From assembly GCF_001280125.1 (NCBI RefSeq), contig NZ_LGEG01000210.1:5470-69469 (forward strand): a stretch of 64,000 nt of DNA. Direction: 5' to 3'. The notes under the pieces are model-generated. The model searched no databases, had not been told where the DNA came from, and saw only the letters and a program-made list of their open reading frames with translations. This DNA comes from Streptomyces sp. NRRL F-6492. Lineage in GTDB: Bacteria > Actinomycetota > Actinomycetes > Streptomycetales > Streptomycetaceae. Made by a program: the position numbers and the translations under genes. This document shows positions 50,348 through 61,409 of this stretch, one piece after another (the first letter of the stretch is position 1; each line of letters begins with the position of its first letter).

Positions 50348-50760
50348 GCGCCCTCGACGCCACCCAGGCGGCGCTGGCCGCCGAGCACGCGGCCGTGTAC
50401 GGGTACGGGGTCGTCGGCGGCCGGATCGCCCCGGAGCGCCGGGCGGAGGCCACGGCCGCGTACGAGGCCCACCGGGCCCGCCGGGAGGTGCTGCGCCGGG
50501 CGGTGCGGGACCTCGGCGGCGCGCCGGTGGCGGCGGCCGCCGCGTACGGGCTGCCGTTCCGGGTAGGGGATCCGGCGGGCGCGGTGCGGCTCGCCGCCGT
50601 CCTGGAGGACCGGGTGGCCGGCGTCTACTCCGACCTGGTCCGGGCCACCGAGGGCCCGGCCCGGCGGGAGGCGGCCGCCGCGCTCAGGGAGGCGGCGGTA
50701 CGCGCCGTGCGCTGGCGCGGCGGCGACGTAACCTTTCCTGGGCTCGCCGAGCGGGCCTGA
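50344..50760 (+). CDS. DUF4439 ferritin-like domain protein
   Basis: 138 residues, one four-helix ferritin-like unit: TQAALAAEHAAVYGYGVVGG then AYEAHRARREVLRRAV, with Glu/His at the positions where ferritin-like proteins bind metal (E15, H16, H43). The ATG overlaps the lipoprotein stop (ATGA). It lacks a signal peptide of its own. Metal binding is inferred from family resemblance only. Confidence 0.85.
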   Translation: MSALDATQAALAAEHAAVYGYGVVGGRIAPERRAEATAAYEAHRARREVLRRAVRDLGGAPVAAAAAYGLPFRVGDPAGAVRLAAVLEDRVAGVYSDLVRATEGPARREAAAALREAAVRAVRWRGGDVTFPGLAERA

Positions 50761-50791
50761 GCCCCGCCCCGACCGAAGGAACAACGTACGC

Positions 50792-51691
50792 ATGGCTTTC
50801 GAACCGCCGCAGCGACTCGTCCGGGCGCTCGGCGAGACGTACGGGGAGACCGTCGCGGCCGAGTGGCTCGGGGAGCTGCCGGAGCGGGCGCGGACCGCGC
50901 TCGACCGGGACTCCCTGGACGCCGAGCGGGTGATGGCCCCCGGCGGGCGGAGCAGCCTGGTGGTGCTCGTCCGGCGGTCCGACGGCTCCCCCGCCGCGCT
51001 CAAGGTGGCGCCGCCGTTCGCCCGGCCCGACCGGGAGCGGGAGGCGCTCGCCCACTGGAACGGCTGGGGCGCGGTGCGGTTGCTCGAAGGGGCCGGCGAG
51101 GAGGGGATCCTGCTCGAACGGCTCCACCCCGAGGTGTCGCTGCGCTCCCTGCCGGAGGCGAAGGCGCTCCTGGAGGCGGCCGGGACCGTGCGGAAGCTGT
51201 GGGTCGAGCCCCCGGCGGAGCACGGCTTCGAGTCGGTGGCCGGGCGGACGGCCCGGCAGGCCTCGGTGATGGACCACTACCGTGCGGACGCGACCGCCGG
51301 CGAGCTGACGGCGGCGGCGCTCGCGGCGCGCGAGGAGCTGGTGGCCGGGGAGGCCGAGACGGTGCTCCTGCACGGCAACTTCCGGCAGGGCAAGGTCCTG
51401 GCCGGTGACCGGGCGCCCTGGCTGGCCGTGGGGCCCGAGCCGCTGGTCGGCGAGCGGGCCTACGACCTGGCCCGGCTGGTGCGGGACCGGGTGGAGGACC
51501 TGGTGGCGGCCTCGGCGGGCGCCTCGGCGGCCCGGCGGCGGGTGAACAGGCTGGCGGACTCGCTCGACGTGGACCGGGAGCGGCTGCGGGGCTGGACCCT
51601 GTTCCGCGCGGTGGAGTCGGGGACGCGGGCGCTGACGGCGGGGCGGCGGCAGGACGCGGAGCTGCTGCTGGAGTTCGCGGGCTGGCTGTAG
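50792..51691 (+). CDS. aminoglycoside/streptomycin-kinase-fold protein, catalytic residues replaced
   Basis: 299 residues. The fold matches APH(6)-type kinases: ALKVA with K71, RLLEGAGEEGILLERLHP, and LVGERAYDLARLVRDR near 218-233. The catalytic loop, normally HGD(L/F)xxGNV, reads H194-G-N196-F-R-Q-G-K201-V, and the metal-binding DP(K/E)P reads G214-P-E-P. So the catalytic Asp, the metal Asn and the second metal Asp are all changed. It is probably a pseudokinase, not a resistance enzyme. Starts 31 bases after the DUF4439 gene. Confidence 0.85.
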   Translation: MAFEPPQRLVRALGETYGETVAAEWLGELPERARTALDRDSLDAERVMAPGGRSSLVVLVRRSDGSPAALKVAPPFARPDREREALAHWNGWGAVRLLEGAGEEGILLERLHPEVSLRSLPEAKALLEAAGTVRKLWVEPPAEHGFESVAGRTARQASVMDHYRADATAGELTAAALAAREELVAGEAETVLLHGNFRQGKVLAGDRAPWLAVGPEPLVGERAYDLARLVRDRVEDLVAASAGASAARRRVNRLADSLDVDRERLRGWTLFRAVESGTRALTAGRRQDAELLLEFAGWL

Positions 51692-51796
51692 GCCGCCGAC
51701 CGGTCGCACGTTCGCGGGCAGACTGGAGGGGAATACCCTTTTTGTACCGTTCGCCGTGCAGCCGGGCATCGGCGTTCGGACCGACCCCTGGGGGCC

Positions 51797-52720
51797 GTGA
51801 TGGTCGAAGAGCTGCTGATGGCGGTGGCCGGCGCGGGCGCGGCGGCGGCGGTGTACGCGGGCGCGGCGGCGCGGGTGGTCAAGCAGTACGAGCGCGGGGT
51901 CGTCTTCCGCTTCGGCCGGCTGCGCGGCAAGGTGCGCTCCCCCGGCTTCACGATGATCGTCCCGGTGGTCGACCGGCTGCACAAGGTGAACATGCAGATC
52001 GTCACGATGCCGGTGCCCGCGCAGGAGGGCATCACCCGGGACAACGTGACGGTCCGGGTGGACGCGGTCGTCTACTTCAAGGTGGTCGACCCGTCGGACG
52101 CCCTCGTGCGGGTGGAGGACTACCGGTTCGCGGTCTCGCAGATGGCGCAGACCTCGCTGCGGTCGATCATCGGCAAGAGCGACCTCGACGACCTGCTGTC
52201 CAACCGGGAGAAGCTCAACCAGGGCCTGGAGCTGATGCTCGACAGCCCGGCGCTGGGGTGGGGCGTCGCCATCGACCGGGTCGAGATCAAGGACGTGTCG
52301 CTGCCGGAGACCATGAAGCGGTCGATGGCCCGGCAGGCGGAGGCGGACCGGGAGCGGCGGGCGCGGGTGATCAACGCGGACGCGGAGCTCCAGGCGTCGA
52401 AGAAGCTGTCCGAGGCGGCGGCGGTGATGTCCGACCAGCCGGCGGCGCTCCAGCTGCGGCTGCTGCAGACGGTGGTGGCGGTGGCCGCCGAGAAGAACTC
52501 CACGCTGGTGCTGCCGTTCCCGGTGGAGCTGCTCCGCTTCCTGGAGCGCGCGACCCCGGACGCCAAGCCGGGCGCGACGCCGCACCCGGCGCACCGGGGC
52601 GCGGAGGTGGAGATACCGCCCCTGCTCGGCGACGCGCACCTGAAGGGCCGGGCGGCGGCGGAGGACGCCATCGAGGACCTGACGGGCACGTCGGTGGAGC
52701 CCGCTCCCCGGGAGGACTGA
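51797..52720 (+). CDS. SPFH/band 7 (slipin) family membrane protein
   Basis: 307 residues. A short N-terminal hydrophobic segment (LMAVAGAGAAAAVYAGAAA) is followed by the band 7 core: QYERGVVFRFGRLRGKVRSP, TRDNVTVRVDAVVYFKVVDP and ALGWGVAIDRVEIKDVSLPE. Then comes a helical, coiled-coil-prone region (RQAEADRERRARVINADAEL). Slipins oligomerise under membranes as scaffolds. The ATG at 51800 (M2) is as plausible a start as the GTG at 51797. Often paired with an NfeD protease partner, which is absent here. Confidence 0.92.
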   Translation: MMVEELLMAVAGAGAAAAVYAGAAARVVKQYERGVVFRFGRLRGKVRSPGFTMIVPVVDRLHKVNMQIVTMPVPAQEGITRDNVTVRVDAVVYFKVVDPSDALVRVEDYRFAVSQMAQTSLRSIIGKSDLDDLLSNREKLNQGLELMLDSPALGWGVAIDRVEIKDVSLPETMKRSMARQAEADRERRARVINADAELQASKKLSEAAAVMSDQPAALQLRLLQTVVAVAAEKNSTLVLPFPVELLRFLERATPDAKPGATPHPAHRGAEVEIPPLLGDAHLKGRAAAEDAIEDLTGTSVEPAPRED

Positions 52721-52725
52721 CACGG

Positions 52726-52764
52726 CGACGGCCCCCGCCCCCTCGTGCGGGGCGGGGGCCGTCG
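52726..52764. terminator. bidirectional terminator between the slipin gene and proS
   Basis: 52726-52741 and 52749-52764 are a perfect 16-bp inverted repeat with a ctcgtgc loop, located between convergent stops at 52720 and 52778. It can serve both strands. Confidence 0.85.
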
Positions 52765-52777
52765 TGCGCGGCGGGGG

Positions 52778-54478
52778 TCAGGCGGTCAGGCGGGCGATCG
52801 CCTCGTCCACCGTCAGCTCCTCGCGCTCGCCCGTGCGGCGGTCCTTCAGCTCCACGACGCCCTCGGCGGAGCGGCGGCCCGCGACGAGGATCTTCGGGAC
52901 GCCGATGAGCTCCGCGTCGGTGAACTTGACGCCCGGGGAGACGCCCGCGCGGTCGTCGACCAGGACGCGCAGGCCCGCGGCGGACAGCTTGTCGGAGACC
53001 TCCAGGGCCAGCTCGATCTGGAGGGCCTTGCCGGCGGCGACCACGTGGACGTCGGCCGGGGCGACCTCGGCGGGCCAGCACAGGCCCTTGTCGTCGGCGG
53101 TCTGCTCGGCGAGCGCGGCGACCGCGCGCGAGACGCCGATGCCGTACGAGCCCATGGTCACGCGGACCGGCTTGCCGTTCTGGCCGAGGACGTCGAGCTT
53201 GAGGGCGTCGGCGTACTTGCGGCCGAGCTGGAAGATGTGGCCGATCTCGATGGCGCGGTCCAGCTTGAGGCCGGTGCCGCACTTCGGGCAGGGGTCGCCC
53301 TCCTCGACGACGACCACGTCGACGTACTCGGTGACCTCGAAGTCGCGCCCGGCGACGACGTTCTTCGCGTGGGTGTGCTCCTTGTTGGCGCCCGTGATCC
53401 AGGCCGTGCCCGGGGCCACCCGCGGGTCGGCGAGGTACGTGACCTTGTCGAGGCCCTGCGGGCCGACGTAGCCGCGCACGAGGTCGGGGCGGGCCGCGAA
53501 GTCGGTCTCGGTGACCATCTCGACGGTGGCCGGCGCGAAGTGCGCCTCGACCTTGCCGAGGTCGACCTCGCGGTCGCCGGGGACGCCCACGGCGACGATC
53601 TCGCCGTCGACCTTCACCAGGAGGTTCTTCAGGGTGGCGGAGGCCGGGACGCCGAGGGAGGCCGCGAGGGTCTCGATGGTCGGGGTGTCCGGGGTGGGGA
53701 TCTCCTCGGCGGCGGGCACGGCGGAGCCGTCCACGGCCTTCAGCGCGAAGGAGACCGCCTCGGTGTTGGCGGCGAAGTCGCAGTGCGGGCAGTCGGCGAA
53801 GGTGTCCTCGCCGGCCTCGGCCGGGGCGAGGAACTCCTCGGACTTCGAGCCGCCCATCGCGCCCGCCGTGGCGGCGCAGATGCGGTAGTCGAGGCCGAGG
53901 CGCTCGAAGACCCGCCGGTAGGCCTCGCGGTGCAGGGCGTACGCCTGGGCGAGGCCCTCGTCCTCGGTGTCGAAGGAGTACGAGTCCTTCATCAGGAACT
54001 CGCGGCCGCGCAGGATGCCGGCGCGGGGGCGGGCCTCGTCGCGGAACTTGTTCTGGATCTGGTAGAGGATGACCGGCAGGTCCTTGTAGGAGGACGCCTG
54101 GTCCTTCACCAGGAGGGTGAAGATCTCCTCGTGGGTGGGGCCGAGGAGGTAGTCGCCGCCCTTGCGGTCCTGGAGGCGGAACAGTTCGGCGCCGTACTCG
54201 TCCCAGCGGCCGGTGGCCTCGTAGGGCTCGCGGGGCAGCAGCGCCGGCAGGGAGACCTCCTGGGCGCCGATGGCGTCCATCTCCTCGCGCACGATCCGCT
54301 CGACGTTCGAGAGGACCTTCTTGCCGAGGGGCAGCCAGCTCCAGATGCCGGCGGCGGTGCGGCGCACGTATCCCGCGCGGACGAGGAGCTTGTGACTGAG
54401 GACCTCGGCGTCCGCCGGGTCGTCGCGCAGCGTCTTCGCCATCAACTTCGACATGCGCTGGACCGGTGCGTTGGCCAT
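52778..54478 (-). CDS. proS: prolyl-tRNA synthetase, bacterial type
   Basis: 566 residues from the ATG at 54478. Class II motifs: motif 1 [20 protein letters not shown], motif 2 [20 protein letters not shown] and motif 3 [17 protein letters not shown]. The INS editing domain (YbaK-like; [20 protein letters not shown]) is present between motifs 2 and 3, around residues 225-400. The C-terminal anticodon-binding domain is complete. CAGGAG precedes the ATG by eleven bases. Confidence 0.96.
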   Translation of the reverse strand: MANAPVQRMSKLMAKTLRDDPADAEVLSHKLLVRAGYVRRTAAGIWSWLPLGKKVLSNVERIVREEMDAIGAQEVSLPALLPREPYEATGRWDEYGAELFRLQDRKGGDYLLGPTHEEIFTLLVKDQASSYKDLPVILYQIQNKFRDEARPRAGILRGREFLMKDSYSFDTEDEGLAQAYALHREAYRRVFERLGLDYRICAATAGAMGGSKSEEFLAPAEAGEDTFADCPHCDFAANTEAVSFALKAVDGSAVPAAEEIPTPDTPTIETLAASLGVPASATLKNLLVKVDGEIVAVGVPGDREVDLGKVEAHFAPATVEMVTETDFAARPDLVRGYVGPQGLDKVTYLADPRVAPGTAWITGANKEHTHAKNVVAGRDFEVTEYVDVVVVEEGDPCPKCGTGLKLDRAIEIGHIFQLGRKYADALKLDVLGQNGKPVRVTMGSYGIGVSRAVAALAEQTADDKGLCWPAEVAPADVHVVAAGKALQIELALEVSDKLSAAGLRVLVDDRAGVSPGVKFTDAELIGVPKILVAGRRSAEGVVELKDRRTGEREELTVDEAIARLTA

Positions 54479-54549
54479 GGTTCTCGTACTCCTGCCGGGA
54501 CTGCGGTTGATGGGCCCGAGGTTAGCCGGGCGGCCCCGGGGACGGGAAA

Positions 54550-55095
54550 TCAGTTCCGGCGCGGCAGCGGCAGCGGGGCGCCCATCACGGCGTACGGGCG
54601 GGGGGCGCTGGGGAAGTGGACCCGGCGGGCGAGGTCCTGGTAGCCGAGGGAGCGGTAGAGGGCGCGGGCGGGGCTCTCGGTGTCGATCGCGGAGAGGATC
54701 GAGCGCGGCTCGTCGGCCGTGTCGGTGATGGCGGTGATCAGCGCGCGGCCCGCGCCCCGGCCCTGGAAGTCGGGGTGGACGTGGAGCTCGGTGATGGTGA
54801 AGGAGCCGTCGAGCCAGTCGGCGGTGCCGGTGGCGCGCAGGTACGTCTCGACGACGGTGGACCACCAGTGGGTGCGGTCGTTGGGCATGCCGTACACGAA
54901 GCCGACGAGCCGTCCCTCGGGGGTGGTGGCCCCGTGGGCGCGGGCGCCGGGGCAGAGCAGGTGGCGCAGCACGATGTGGCGGCGCACGGCGACCTCGTCG
55001 GCGTCCAGGCCGAAGGCGACCGCCTGCACGGCGAGGGCCTCGTCCACCCGGGCGGCGAGATCAACCGGTCCGATCACGATCTCCGCATCATCCAT
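54550..55095 (-). CDS. GNAT family N-acetyltransferase
   Basis: 181 residues from the ATG at 55095 (the open frame above is a shadow of the neighbouring gene). The acetyl-CoA loop is [14 protein letters not shown], followed by the conserved [20 protein letters not shown] motif of GNAT enzymes. The substrate cannot be told. It starts 29 bases downstream of the other GNAT gene and ends 71 bases before proS; the three may share a transcript. Confidence 0.85.
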   Translation of the reverse strand: MDDAEIVIGPVDLAARVDEALAVQAVAFGLDADEVAVRRHIVLRHLLCPGARAHGATTPEGRLVGFVYGMPNDRTHWWSTVVETYLRATGTADWLDGSFTITELHVHPDFQGRGAGRALITAITDTADEPRSILSAIDTESPARALYRSLGYQDLARRVHFPSAPRPYAVMGAPLPLPRRN

Positions 55096-55124
55096 GCGGC
55101 GCACCCTACAAGCGGCCGGCCCCC

Positions 55125-55970
55125 TCAGAACAGCACGCTCATGAAGGCCCCGGTCTCCCGGAAGCCGACGCGGCGGTAGGCGGCCCTGGCGGGGGTGTTG
55201 TAGTCGTTGACGTACAGGCTCACCACGGGGGCGACGTCGGCCAGGGCGTACCGGAGGACGGCGGCCATGCCGATCTCGGAGAGGCCCTTGCCGCGGTGCT
55301 CGGGGGCGACCCAGACGCCCTGGATCTGGCAGGCCTGGCGGGTGGCGGCGCCGATCTCGGCCTTGAAGACGACCCTGCCGTCCTCGACGCGGGCGAAGGA
55401 GCGGCCGGCGCCGACGAGTTCGGCGACCCGGGCCTGGTAGAGCAGGCCGCCGTCGTTGGCGAGCGGGGAGACGCCGACCTCCTCGGTGAACATGGCCACG
55501 CAGGCGGGCATGATCACCTCCATCTCGTCCTTGCGGACGCGGCGCACCAGGGGGTCGGGCACCACCGTGGTGGAGGGTCCCTCGGCGACCATCAGGGGCT
55601 GGTTGGCCCTGACGTCCCTGGCGGGGCCCCAGCTGGGCTCCAGGAGCCGCCACAGCTCGGTGGTGGCCTCGGCGGGGCCGACGATGGAGGAGCAGCGGCG
55701 GCCCGTCCTGCGGGCCCGGTCGGCGAAGGCGCGGACGGCCTGGGGGGTGGCGCAGATCGGGACCAGGTTGGCGCCGGAGTAGCAGAGCGAGCGCAGCCGT
55801 CCCTCGCTGTACCAGCCCCACATCTCGCCGCCGAGGCGCCAGGGGTCGAGCCCGGCGAGCTGGACGCGGGCGGTCACGAACGCGTTCTCGACGGGGGCGC
55901 TCTCCAGGACGGCGAGGGCGGCGCCGAGGTCGGTGGGTTCGAGGACCCGAGTGGTGGTCTCTGTCAACAC
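55125..55970 (-). CDS. GNAT acetyltransferase with DUF4081 domain
   Basis: 281 residues. The N-terminal half (LGAALAVLESAPVENAFVTA, GPAEATTELWRLLEPSWGPA) is the DUF4081 domain found before GNAT in actinobacteria. The C-terminal half has the acetyl-CoA loop GVWVAPEHRGKGLSEIGMAA and NDYNTPARAAYRRVGFRETG. The start is GTG at 55970 with only weak upstream complementarity. Substrate unknown. Gap of 142 bases to ispG, which carries the ispG terminator. Confidence 0.88.
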   Translation of the reverse strand: MLTETTTRVLEPTDLGAALAVLESAPVENAFVTARVQLAGLDPWRLGGEMWGWYSEGRLRSLCYSGANLVPICATPQAVRAFADRARRTGRRCSSIVGPAEATTELWRLLEPSWGPARDVRANQPLMVAEGPSTTVVPDPLVRRVRKDEMEVIMPACVAMFTEEVGVSPLANDGGLLYQARVAELVGAGRSFARVEDGRVVFKAEIGAATRQACQIQGVWVAPEHRGKGLSEIGMAAVLRYALADVAPVVSLYVNDYNTPARAAYRRVGFRETGAFMSVLF

Positions 55971-56048
55971 GAGGGGGCCTCACCGTGCGGTTCCGCTGAT
56001 TCCACGCACTTTACCCGGAGGGCCCGGGACCACGCCTCCGGCGGCGGA

Positions 56049-56081
56049 AAGCCCCGCCTCCCGGGACGGGCGGCGGGGCTT
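56049..56081 (-). terminator. ispG terminator
   Basis: aagccccgcc at 56049-56058 and ggcggggctt at 56072-56081 form a 10-bp stem about 30 bases after the ispG stop, ending the dxr-rseP-ispG unit. Confidence 0.7.
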
Positions 56082-56112
56082 CCTCAGGGCTTTTCGGAGA
56101 AAGCGCGCGGTG

Positions 56113-57270
<1,158 letters not shown>

Positions 57271-57373
57271 CTGTTGTGCAACCTCAAGGTTGTGCGTCGG
57301 CGGGCTCAGGTCTCCGAGGTTACCGCCCCGGCGGTGGAGGGCCGGACACCACCGGGTCCGGCCCTCCCGGGCT

Positions 57374-58681
57374 TCACGTCAGCTTCACCGGGTTGACGAT
57401 GTCGGCGGCGAGGACGAGCAGGGTGAAGCAGACGAAGACGCCGGCCACCACGTACGCGGCGGGCATCAGCCTGGCCACGTCGAACGGGCCGGGGTCGGGG
57501 CGCTTGAAGATCCGGGCCGTGTGGCGGCGCACGGACTCCCACAGGGCGCCCGCGATGTGGCCGCCGTCGAGCGGCAGCAGCGGGAGCATGTTGAAGAGGA
57601 ACAGCGAGACGTTGAACATCACCAGGATGTTCATGAACCACACGAGGATCCGCTCCGGGGGGGCCTCGACGGTCATGAGCTCGCCGGTGATGCGGGCGGC
57701 GCCGAGGACGCCGACGGGCGAGTCGTCGGCGCGCTCGCCGTCGCCGAAGGTGGCGTCCCAGAGGCCGGGGATCTTGCCCGGGAGGGCGATGACCGAGTGG
57801 ACGCCGTTCTCCAGGAGGTCGGTCATCCGGTCGGTGGTCTCGACGAAGGTGAGGGGCGCGACCTCGGTCTTGGAGGCGAAGCCCAGGTAGCCGGCGTCGA
57901 CGTAGGTCAGCGGCTGGACGACCCTGCCGTCCTCGTCCTTCTTCGGGACCTTGTTGGTGACGAGGGTGGGGTGCAGGTCGATCCGCTGTCCGGCCCGCTC
58001 GACGGTGACCGTCGCGGGGCCGGTGGTGTCGCGGATGCGGTCGGAGAGGGTGTTCCAGTCGCTCACCGGCGTGCCGTTGAAGGCGACGATCCGGTCGCCC
58101 TCCTTCAGACCCGCCCGGAACGCCGGGGAGACCGGGTCGCCCGCCGCGCACGTGTCGCGCTTCTCGCTCTGCTCGATGACGCACTTCTGGACGCCGGCGA
58201 CCCCGGTCGTCTGGCCCTCGATGCCCAGCGTCATCATCGAGCCGAAGAAGAGCGCCACGGCCAGGACCAGGTTCATGAACGGCCCGGCGAACATCACGAT
58301 GACGCGCTTCCACGGCTTGCGCGTGTAGAAGAGCCGGGTCTCGTCGCCCTCCTTCAGCTCCTCGTACGAGGCCTCGCGGGCGTCCTCGATCATGGAGCGC
58401 CAGGGCGAGGTGGAGCGGGCCTCGATCCGTCCGTCGTCGCCCGGCGGGAACATGCCGATCATGCGGATGTAGCCGCCGGCCGGGATGGCCTTGATGCCGT
58501 ACTCGGTCTCGCCGCGCCTCTTCGACCAGATCGTGGGGCCGAAGCCGACCATGTACTGCGGGACGCGGATGCCGAAGAGCTTGGCCGTGGAGAGGTGGCC
58601 GAGCTCGTGCCAGGCGATGGAGACGAGCAGTCCGAACGCGAACAGCACGATGCCCAGGACGTACAGGAGCGTTTCGTTCAT
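57374..58681 (-). CDS. rseP: site-2 intramembrane metalloprotease (RseP/M50 family)
   Basis: 435 residues from the ATG at 58681, which overlaps the dxr stop (ATGA). The open frame above belongs to other genes. The zinc motif is HELGH in the first helix ([20 protein letters not shown]). A PDZ domain ([20 protein letters not shown]) follows, and the third catalytic residue is in [20 protein letters not shown]. Such proteases cleave anti-sigma factors or signal-peptide remnants within the membrane. Gene order dxr-rseP-ispG is conserved in Streptomyces. Confidence 0.95.
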   Translation of the reverse strand: MNETLLYVLGIVLFAFGLLVSIAWHELGHLSTAKLFGIRVPQYMVGFGPTIWSKRRGETEYGIKAIPAGGYIRMIGMFPPGDDGRIEARSTSPWRSMIEDAREASYEELKEGDETRLFYTRKPWKRVIVMFAGPFMNLVLAVALFFGSMMTLGIEGQTTGVAGVQKCVIEQSEKRDTCAAGDPVSPAFRAGLKEGDRIVAFNGTPVSDWNTLSDRIRDTTGPATVTVERAGQRIDLHPTLVTNKVPKKDEDGRVVQPLTYVDAGYLGFASKTEVAPLTFVETTDRMTDLLENGVHSVIALPGKIPGLWDATFGDGERADDSPVGVLGAARITGELMTVEAPPERILVWFMNILVMFNVSLFLFNMLPLLPLDGGHIAGALWESVRRHTARIFKRPDPGPFDVARLMPAAYVVAGVFVCFTLLVLAADIVNPVKLT

Positions 58682-59928
58682 GCGCGGGCCTCCGCTGTTG
58701 CCTTCGCTGCGAGCTCTCGGGCCCGGGCCCGTGCCCAGGTCTCCGCTTCGAGGACGTCCGGGACGGTGAGGGAGGTTCCCGTGACGGGAACGCCGTGCTC
58801 CGCCACGACCGCCGTGACCGTGTCCATGATGCCGTTGAACGGCAGCCGCCCGGCCAGGAACGCCTCGACGCACTCCTCGTTGGCGGCGTTGAAGACGGCG
58901 GGGGCGGTGCCGCCGAGGTCGCCGACGTGCCGGGCCAGGCCGACCGACGGGAAGGCCTCGGTGTCGAGCGGGAAGAACTCCCAGGTGGAGGCCTTGCTCC
59001 AGTCGAAGGCGGGGGCCGCGTCCGGGACCCGCTCGGGCCAGCCGATGCCGATGGCGATCGGACCGCGCATGTCGGGCGGGGTGGCCTGGGCGAGCGTGGA
59101 GCCGTCCGTGAACTCCACCATCGAGTGGACGTACGACTGGGGGTGGACGACGACCTCGATGCGGTCGAAGGGGATGTCGTAGAGCAGGTGGGCCTCGATG
59201 ACCTCCAGGCCCTTGTTGACCAGGGTCGCGCTGTTCACCGTGATCACCGGGCCCATGGCCCAGGTGGGGTGGGCGAGCGCGTCCTCGCGGGTGACGTGGG
59301 CCAGCTCCTCCCTCGTACGGCCGCGGAAGGGGCCGCCGGAGGCGGTGACGACCAGCTTGCGGACGTCGGCGCGGGTGCCGGCGGCGAGCGCCTGGAAGAG
59401 GGCCGCGTGCTCGGAGTCGACCGGGATGATCTGGCCGGGCTTCGCGAGCGCCTTCACCAGGGGGCCGCCGACGATCAGCGACTCCTTGTTGGCGAGGGCG
59501 AGGGTGCGGCCGGCTTCGAGGGCGGCCAGGGTGGGCGCGAGGCCGATGGAGCCGGTGATGCCGTTGAGGACGGTGTGGCACGGGGAGGCGGCCAGCTGCG
59601 TGGCGGCGTCCGGCCCCGCCAGGAGTTCCGGCAGGGGCTCGGAGCCGTACAGCGCCTTCAGGGCCTCGCGCAGCTCGGGCAGCGCCTCCTCGCGGGCGAC
59701 CGCGACCGCGGCGACCCCCAGCCGGTGCGCCTGCTCGGCGAGCAGTCCGATCCGGCCGCCGGAGGCGGCCAGGGCGGTGACCCGGAAGCGGTCGGGGTTG
59801 CGCAGCACCAGATCGATGGCCTGGGTGCCGATGGACCCGGTCGAGCCGAGGACGACGACGTCCCGGCGTCCTTCGGAGGCGTCGAAGGCGACGTGCGGGT
59901 CGGCGAGGGGTGAGGGGCGGTCGGTCAT
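58678..59928 (-). CDS. dxr: 1-deoxy-D-xylulose 5-phosphate reductoisomerase
   Basis: 416 residues. NADPH loop [18 protein letters not shown]; metal and substrate motifs [40 protein letters not shown] and [14 protein letters not shown]. Dxr is the committed enzyme of the MEP pathway. Coupled to rseP by an ATGA overlap. It starts 33 bases downstream of the aroA-type gene, so it may be transcribed from there or have its own promoter. Confidence 0.97.
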   Translation of the reverse strand: MTDRPSPLADPHVAFDASEGRRDVVVLGSTGSIGTQAIDLVLRNPDRFRVTALAASGGRIGLLAEQAHRLGVAAVAVAREEALPELREALKALYGSEPLPELLAGPDAATQLAASPCHTVLNGITGSIGLAPTLAALEAGRTLALANKESLIVGGPLVKALAKPGQIIPVDSEHAALFQALAAGTRADVRKLVVTASGGPFRGRTREELAHVTREDALAHPTWAMGPVITVNSATLVNKGLEVIEAHLLYDIPFDRIEVVVHPQSYVHSMVEFTDGSTLAQATPPDMRGPIAIGIGWPERVPDAAPAFDWSKASTWEFFPLDTEAFPSVGLARHVGDLGGTAPAVFNAANEECVEAFLAGRLPFNGIMDTVTAVVAEHGVPVTGTSLTVPDVLEAETWARARARELAAKATAEARA

Positions 59929-59961
59929 GCCCCCATTCTTGCGCCAAACGCGGCGCGGTCT

Positions 59962-61206
59962 TCACGGGGTGCGGACGAACGTGTCGAAGACCCGGTGGAA
60001 GTCGGGGAACGTCTTCTTCACGCAGCCGGGGTCGTCGAAGGTGACGCCCGGGACGCGCAGGGCGGTGACCGCGAAGGACATGACGATCCGGTGGTCGCCG
60101 TGGGCGGCGATCTCGACGGGCCCGGTCGGGGTGCCGGGGTGGATCTCGATCCAGTCGGGGCCGGTGCGGACGGTGATCCCGAGGCGGCGCAGGTTCTCGG
60201 CACAGGCGTCGAGGCGGTCGCACTCCTTGACCCGGGTGTTGGCGACGTCCTCGATGCGGACCGGGCCGTCGGCGAACGGCGCGAGGGCGGCGAGCGTCGG
60301 CATGGTGTCGGAGATGTCCCGCATGGTGACGGTGAGTCCGCGCAGGGTGCCGGTGGAGCGGACGGTGGTGGCGTCCGCGCCGATCTCGACGTCGGCGCCC
60401 ATGCGGCGCAGGACGTCGACGAAGGCGAGGTCGCCCTGGAGGGCGCCGGTGCCGAGACCGGGGACGGTGACGGAGCGGCCGGGCAGCAGCGCGGCGGCCG
60501 CGAAGAAGTAGCTGGCGGTGGAGGCGTCGGGCTCGATGCCGTACGTCCGCGCCCGGTAGCCGGTGGGGGCGACCCGGTAGGTGCGGCCCTCCCGCCGGAC
60601 CTCGGCGCCGAAGCTCCGCATCATGGCGAGGGTGATCTCGACGTACGGCTCCGAGACCAGGTCGGTGACGGTGATGTCGAGGCCCTCGGCGGTGAGCGGG
60701 CCGAGCAGGAGCAGGGCGGTGAGGTACTGGGAGGACTGCCCGGCGTCCAGGGTGAGCGCGCCGCCCTTGACGCCGCGGGCGTGGACGGCGAGCGGGTGGT
60801 GGCCCTCCCGCCCGCCGTGCCGGAGGTCGACGCCGAGGGCGCGCAGGGCGGTGGTGAGGGGGCCGAGGGGGCGCCTGCGCATCTGGGCGGAGGCGTCGAA
60901 GCGGTACGTGCCGTGGCCGGCGGCGGCGAGGGCGGGGAGGAAGCGGGCGGTGGTGGCGCCGTCGCGGCAGTGGACGTCGGCGGTGTCCGCGCCGGGTCCG
61001 GCGGGCCGGCCCTCGACGTGCCAGGCGCCGGGCTCGCGGCGGACGGCGTAGCCGAGGGCGGCGAGCCCTTCGGCGAAGCCCTCGGTGTCGTCGGAGACGA
61101 GGGGCCGCAGGAGGGTGGTGGTGCCCTCGGCGGCGGCGGCGAGGAAGAGCGCGCGGGCGGTGACGGACTTGGAGCCGGGGATGTCGATGACGGTCACGGG
61201 CGCCAT
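59962..61206 (-). CDS. aroA: 3-phosphoshikimate 1-carboxyvinyltransferase-like protein
   Basis: 414 residues, normal EPSP synthase length. Conserved blocks: [75 protein letters not shown] and [12 protein letters not shown]. Differences from the usual signature are A in place of N (GSKSxTNR to GSKSVTAR), and KECDRL instead of KESDRL. It resembles the second, divergent AroA found in Streptomyces besides the housekeeping copy. Whether it makes EPSP or a related enolpyruvyl product is open. The ATG at 61206 or the internal start at [11 protein letters not shown] is possible. Confidence 0.85.
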   Translation of the reverse strand: MAPVTVIDIPGSKSVTARALFLAAAAEGTTTLLRPLVSDDTEGFAEGLAALGYAVRREPGAWHVEGRPAGPGADTADVHCRDGATTARFLPALAAAGHGTYRFDASAQMRRRPLGPLTTALRALGVDLRHGGREGHHPLAVHARGVKGGALTLDAGQSSQYLTALLLLGPLTAEGLDITVTDLVSEPYVEITLAMMRSFGAEVRREGRTYRVAPTGYRARTYGIEPDASTASYFFAAAALLPGRSVTVPGLGTGALQGDLAFVDVLRRMGADVEIGADATTVRSTGTLRGLTVTMRDISDTMPTLAALAPFADGPVRIEDVANTRVKECDRLDACAENLRRLGITVRTGPDWIEIHPGTPTGPVEIAAHGDHRIVMSFAVTALRVPGVTFDDPGCVKKTFPDFHRVFDTFVRTP

Positions 61207-61290
61207 CCTGCCGTCTCGTCCCGAGGGACGGACCGGCGTCCCGCATGGCGGAACGGGGCCCGCCGGGCGGGGAGCGGGCAGCGGGAAAGG

Positions 61291-61323
61291 CGGTCCGGCT
61301 CCCCGCACAGTGGAGCCGGACCG
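61291..61323 (-). terminator. terminator of the aldehyde dehydrogenase gene
   Basis: cggtccggctcc (61291-61302) and ggagccggaccg (61312-61323) form a perfect 12-bp stem with a 9-base loop, 87 bases after the stop at 61410 and before the aroA-type gene, which therefore needs its own promoter. Confidence 0.7.
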
Positions 61324-61409
61324 CCCGGTCCGGGTGGGGCGTGCGCCCCGGGGTCGTACGGCCCGGGAGTGGTGCGTCCCGGAGGCCGTACGGTTCTCGG
61401 CCCCGCGTC

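Noticed and set aside
50792..51691. Aminoglycoside resistance gene
   Set aside because: Catalytic Asp, Asn and second Asp positions are all replaced, and the context is not a resistance or mobile region.
57374..61246. Single 1290-residue frame joining rseP with upstream sequence
   Set aside because: Only the last 435 residues are RseP. The rest is an alternate frame of dxr and the aroA-type gene. The ATG at 58681 overlapping the dxr stop is the sensible start.
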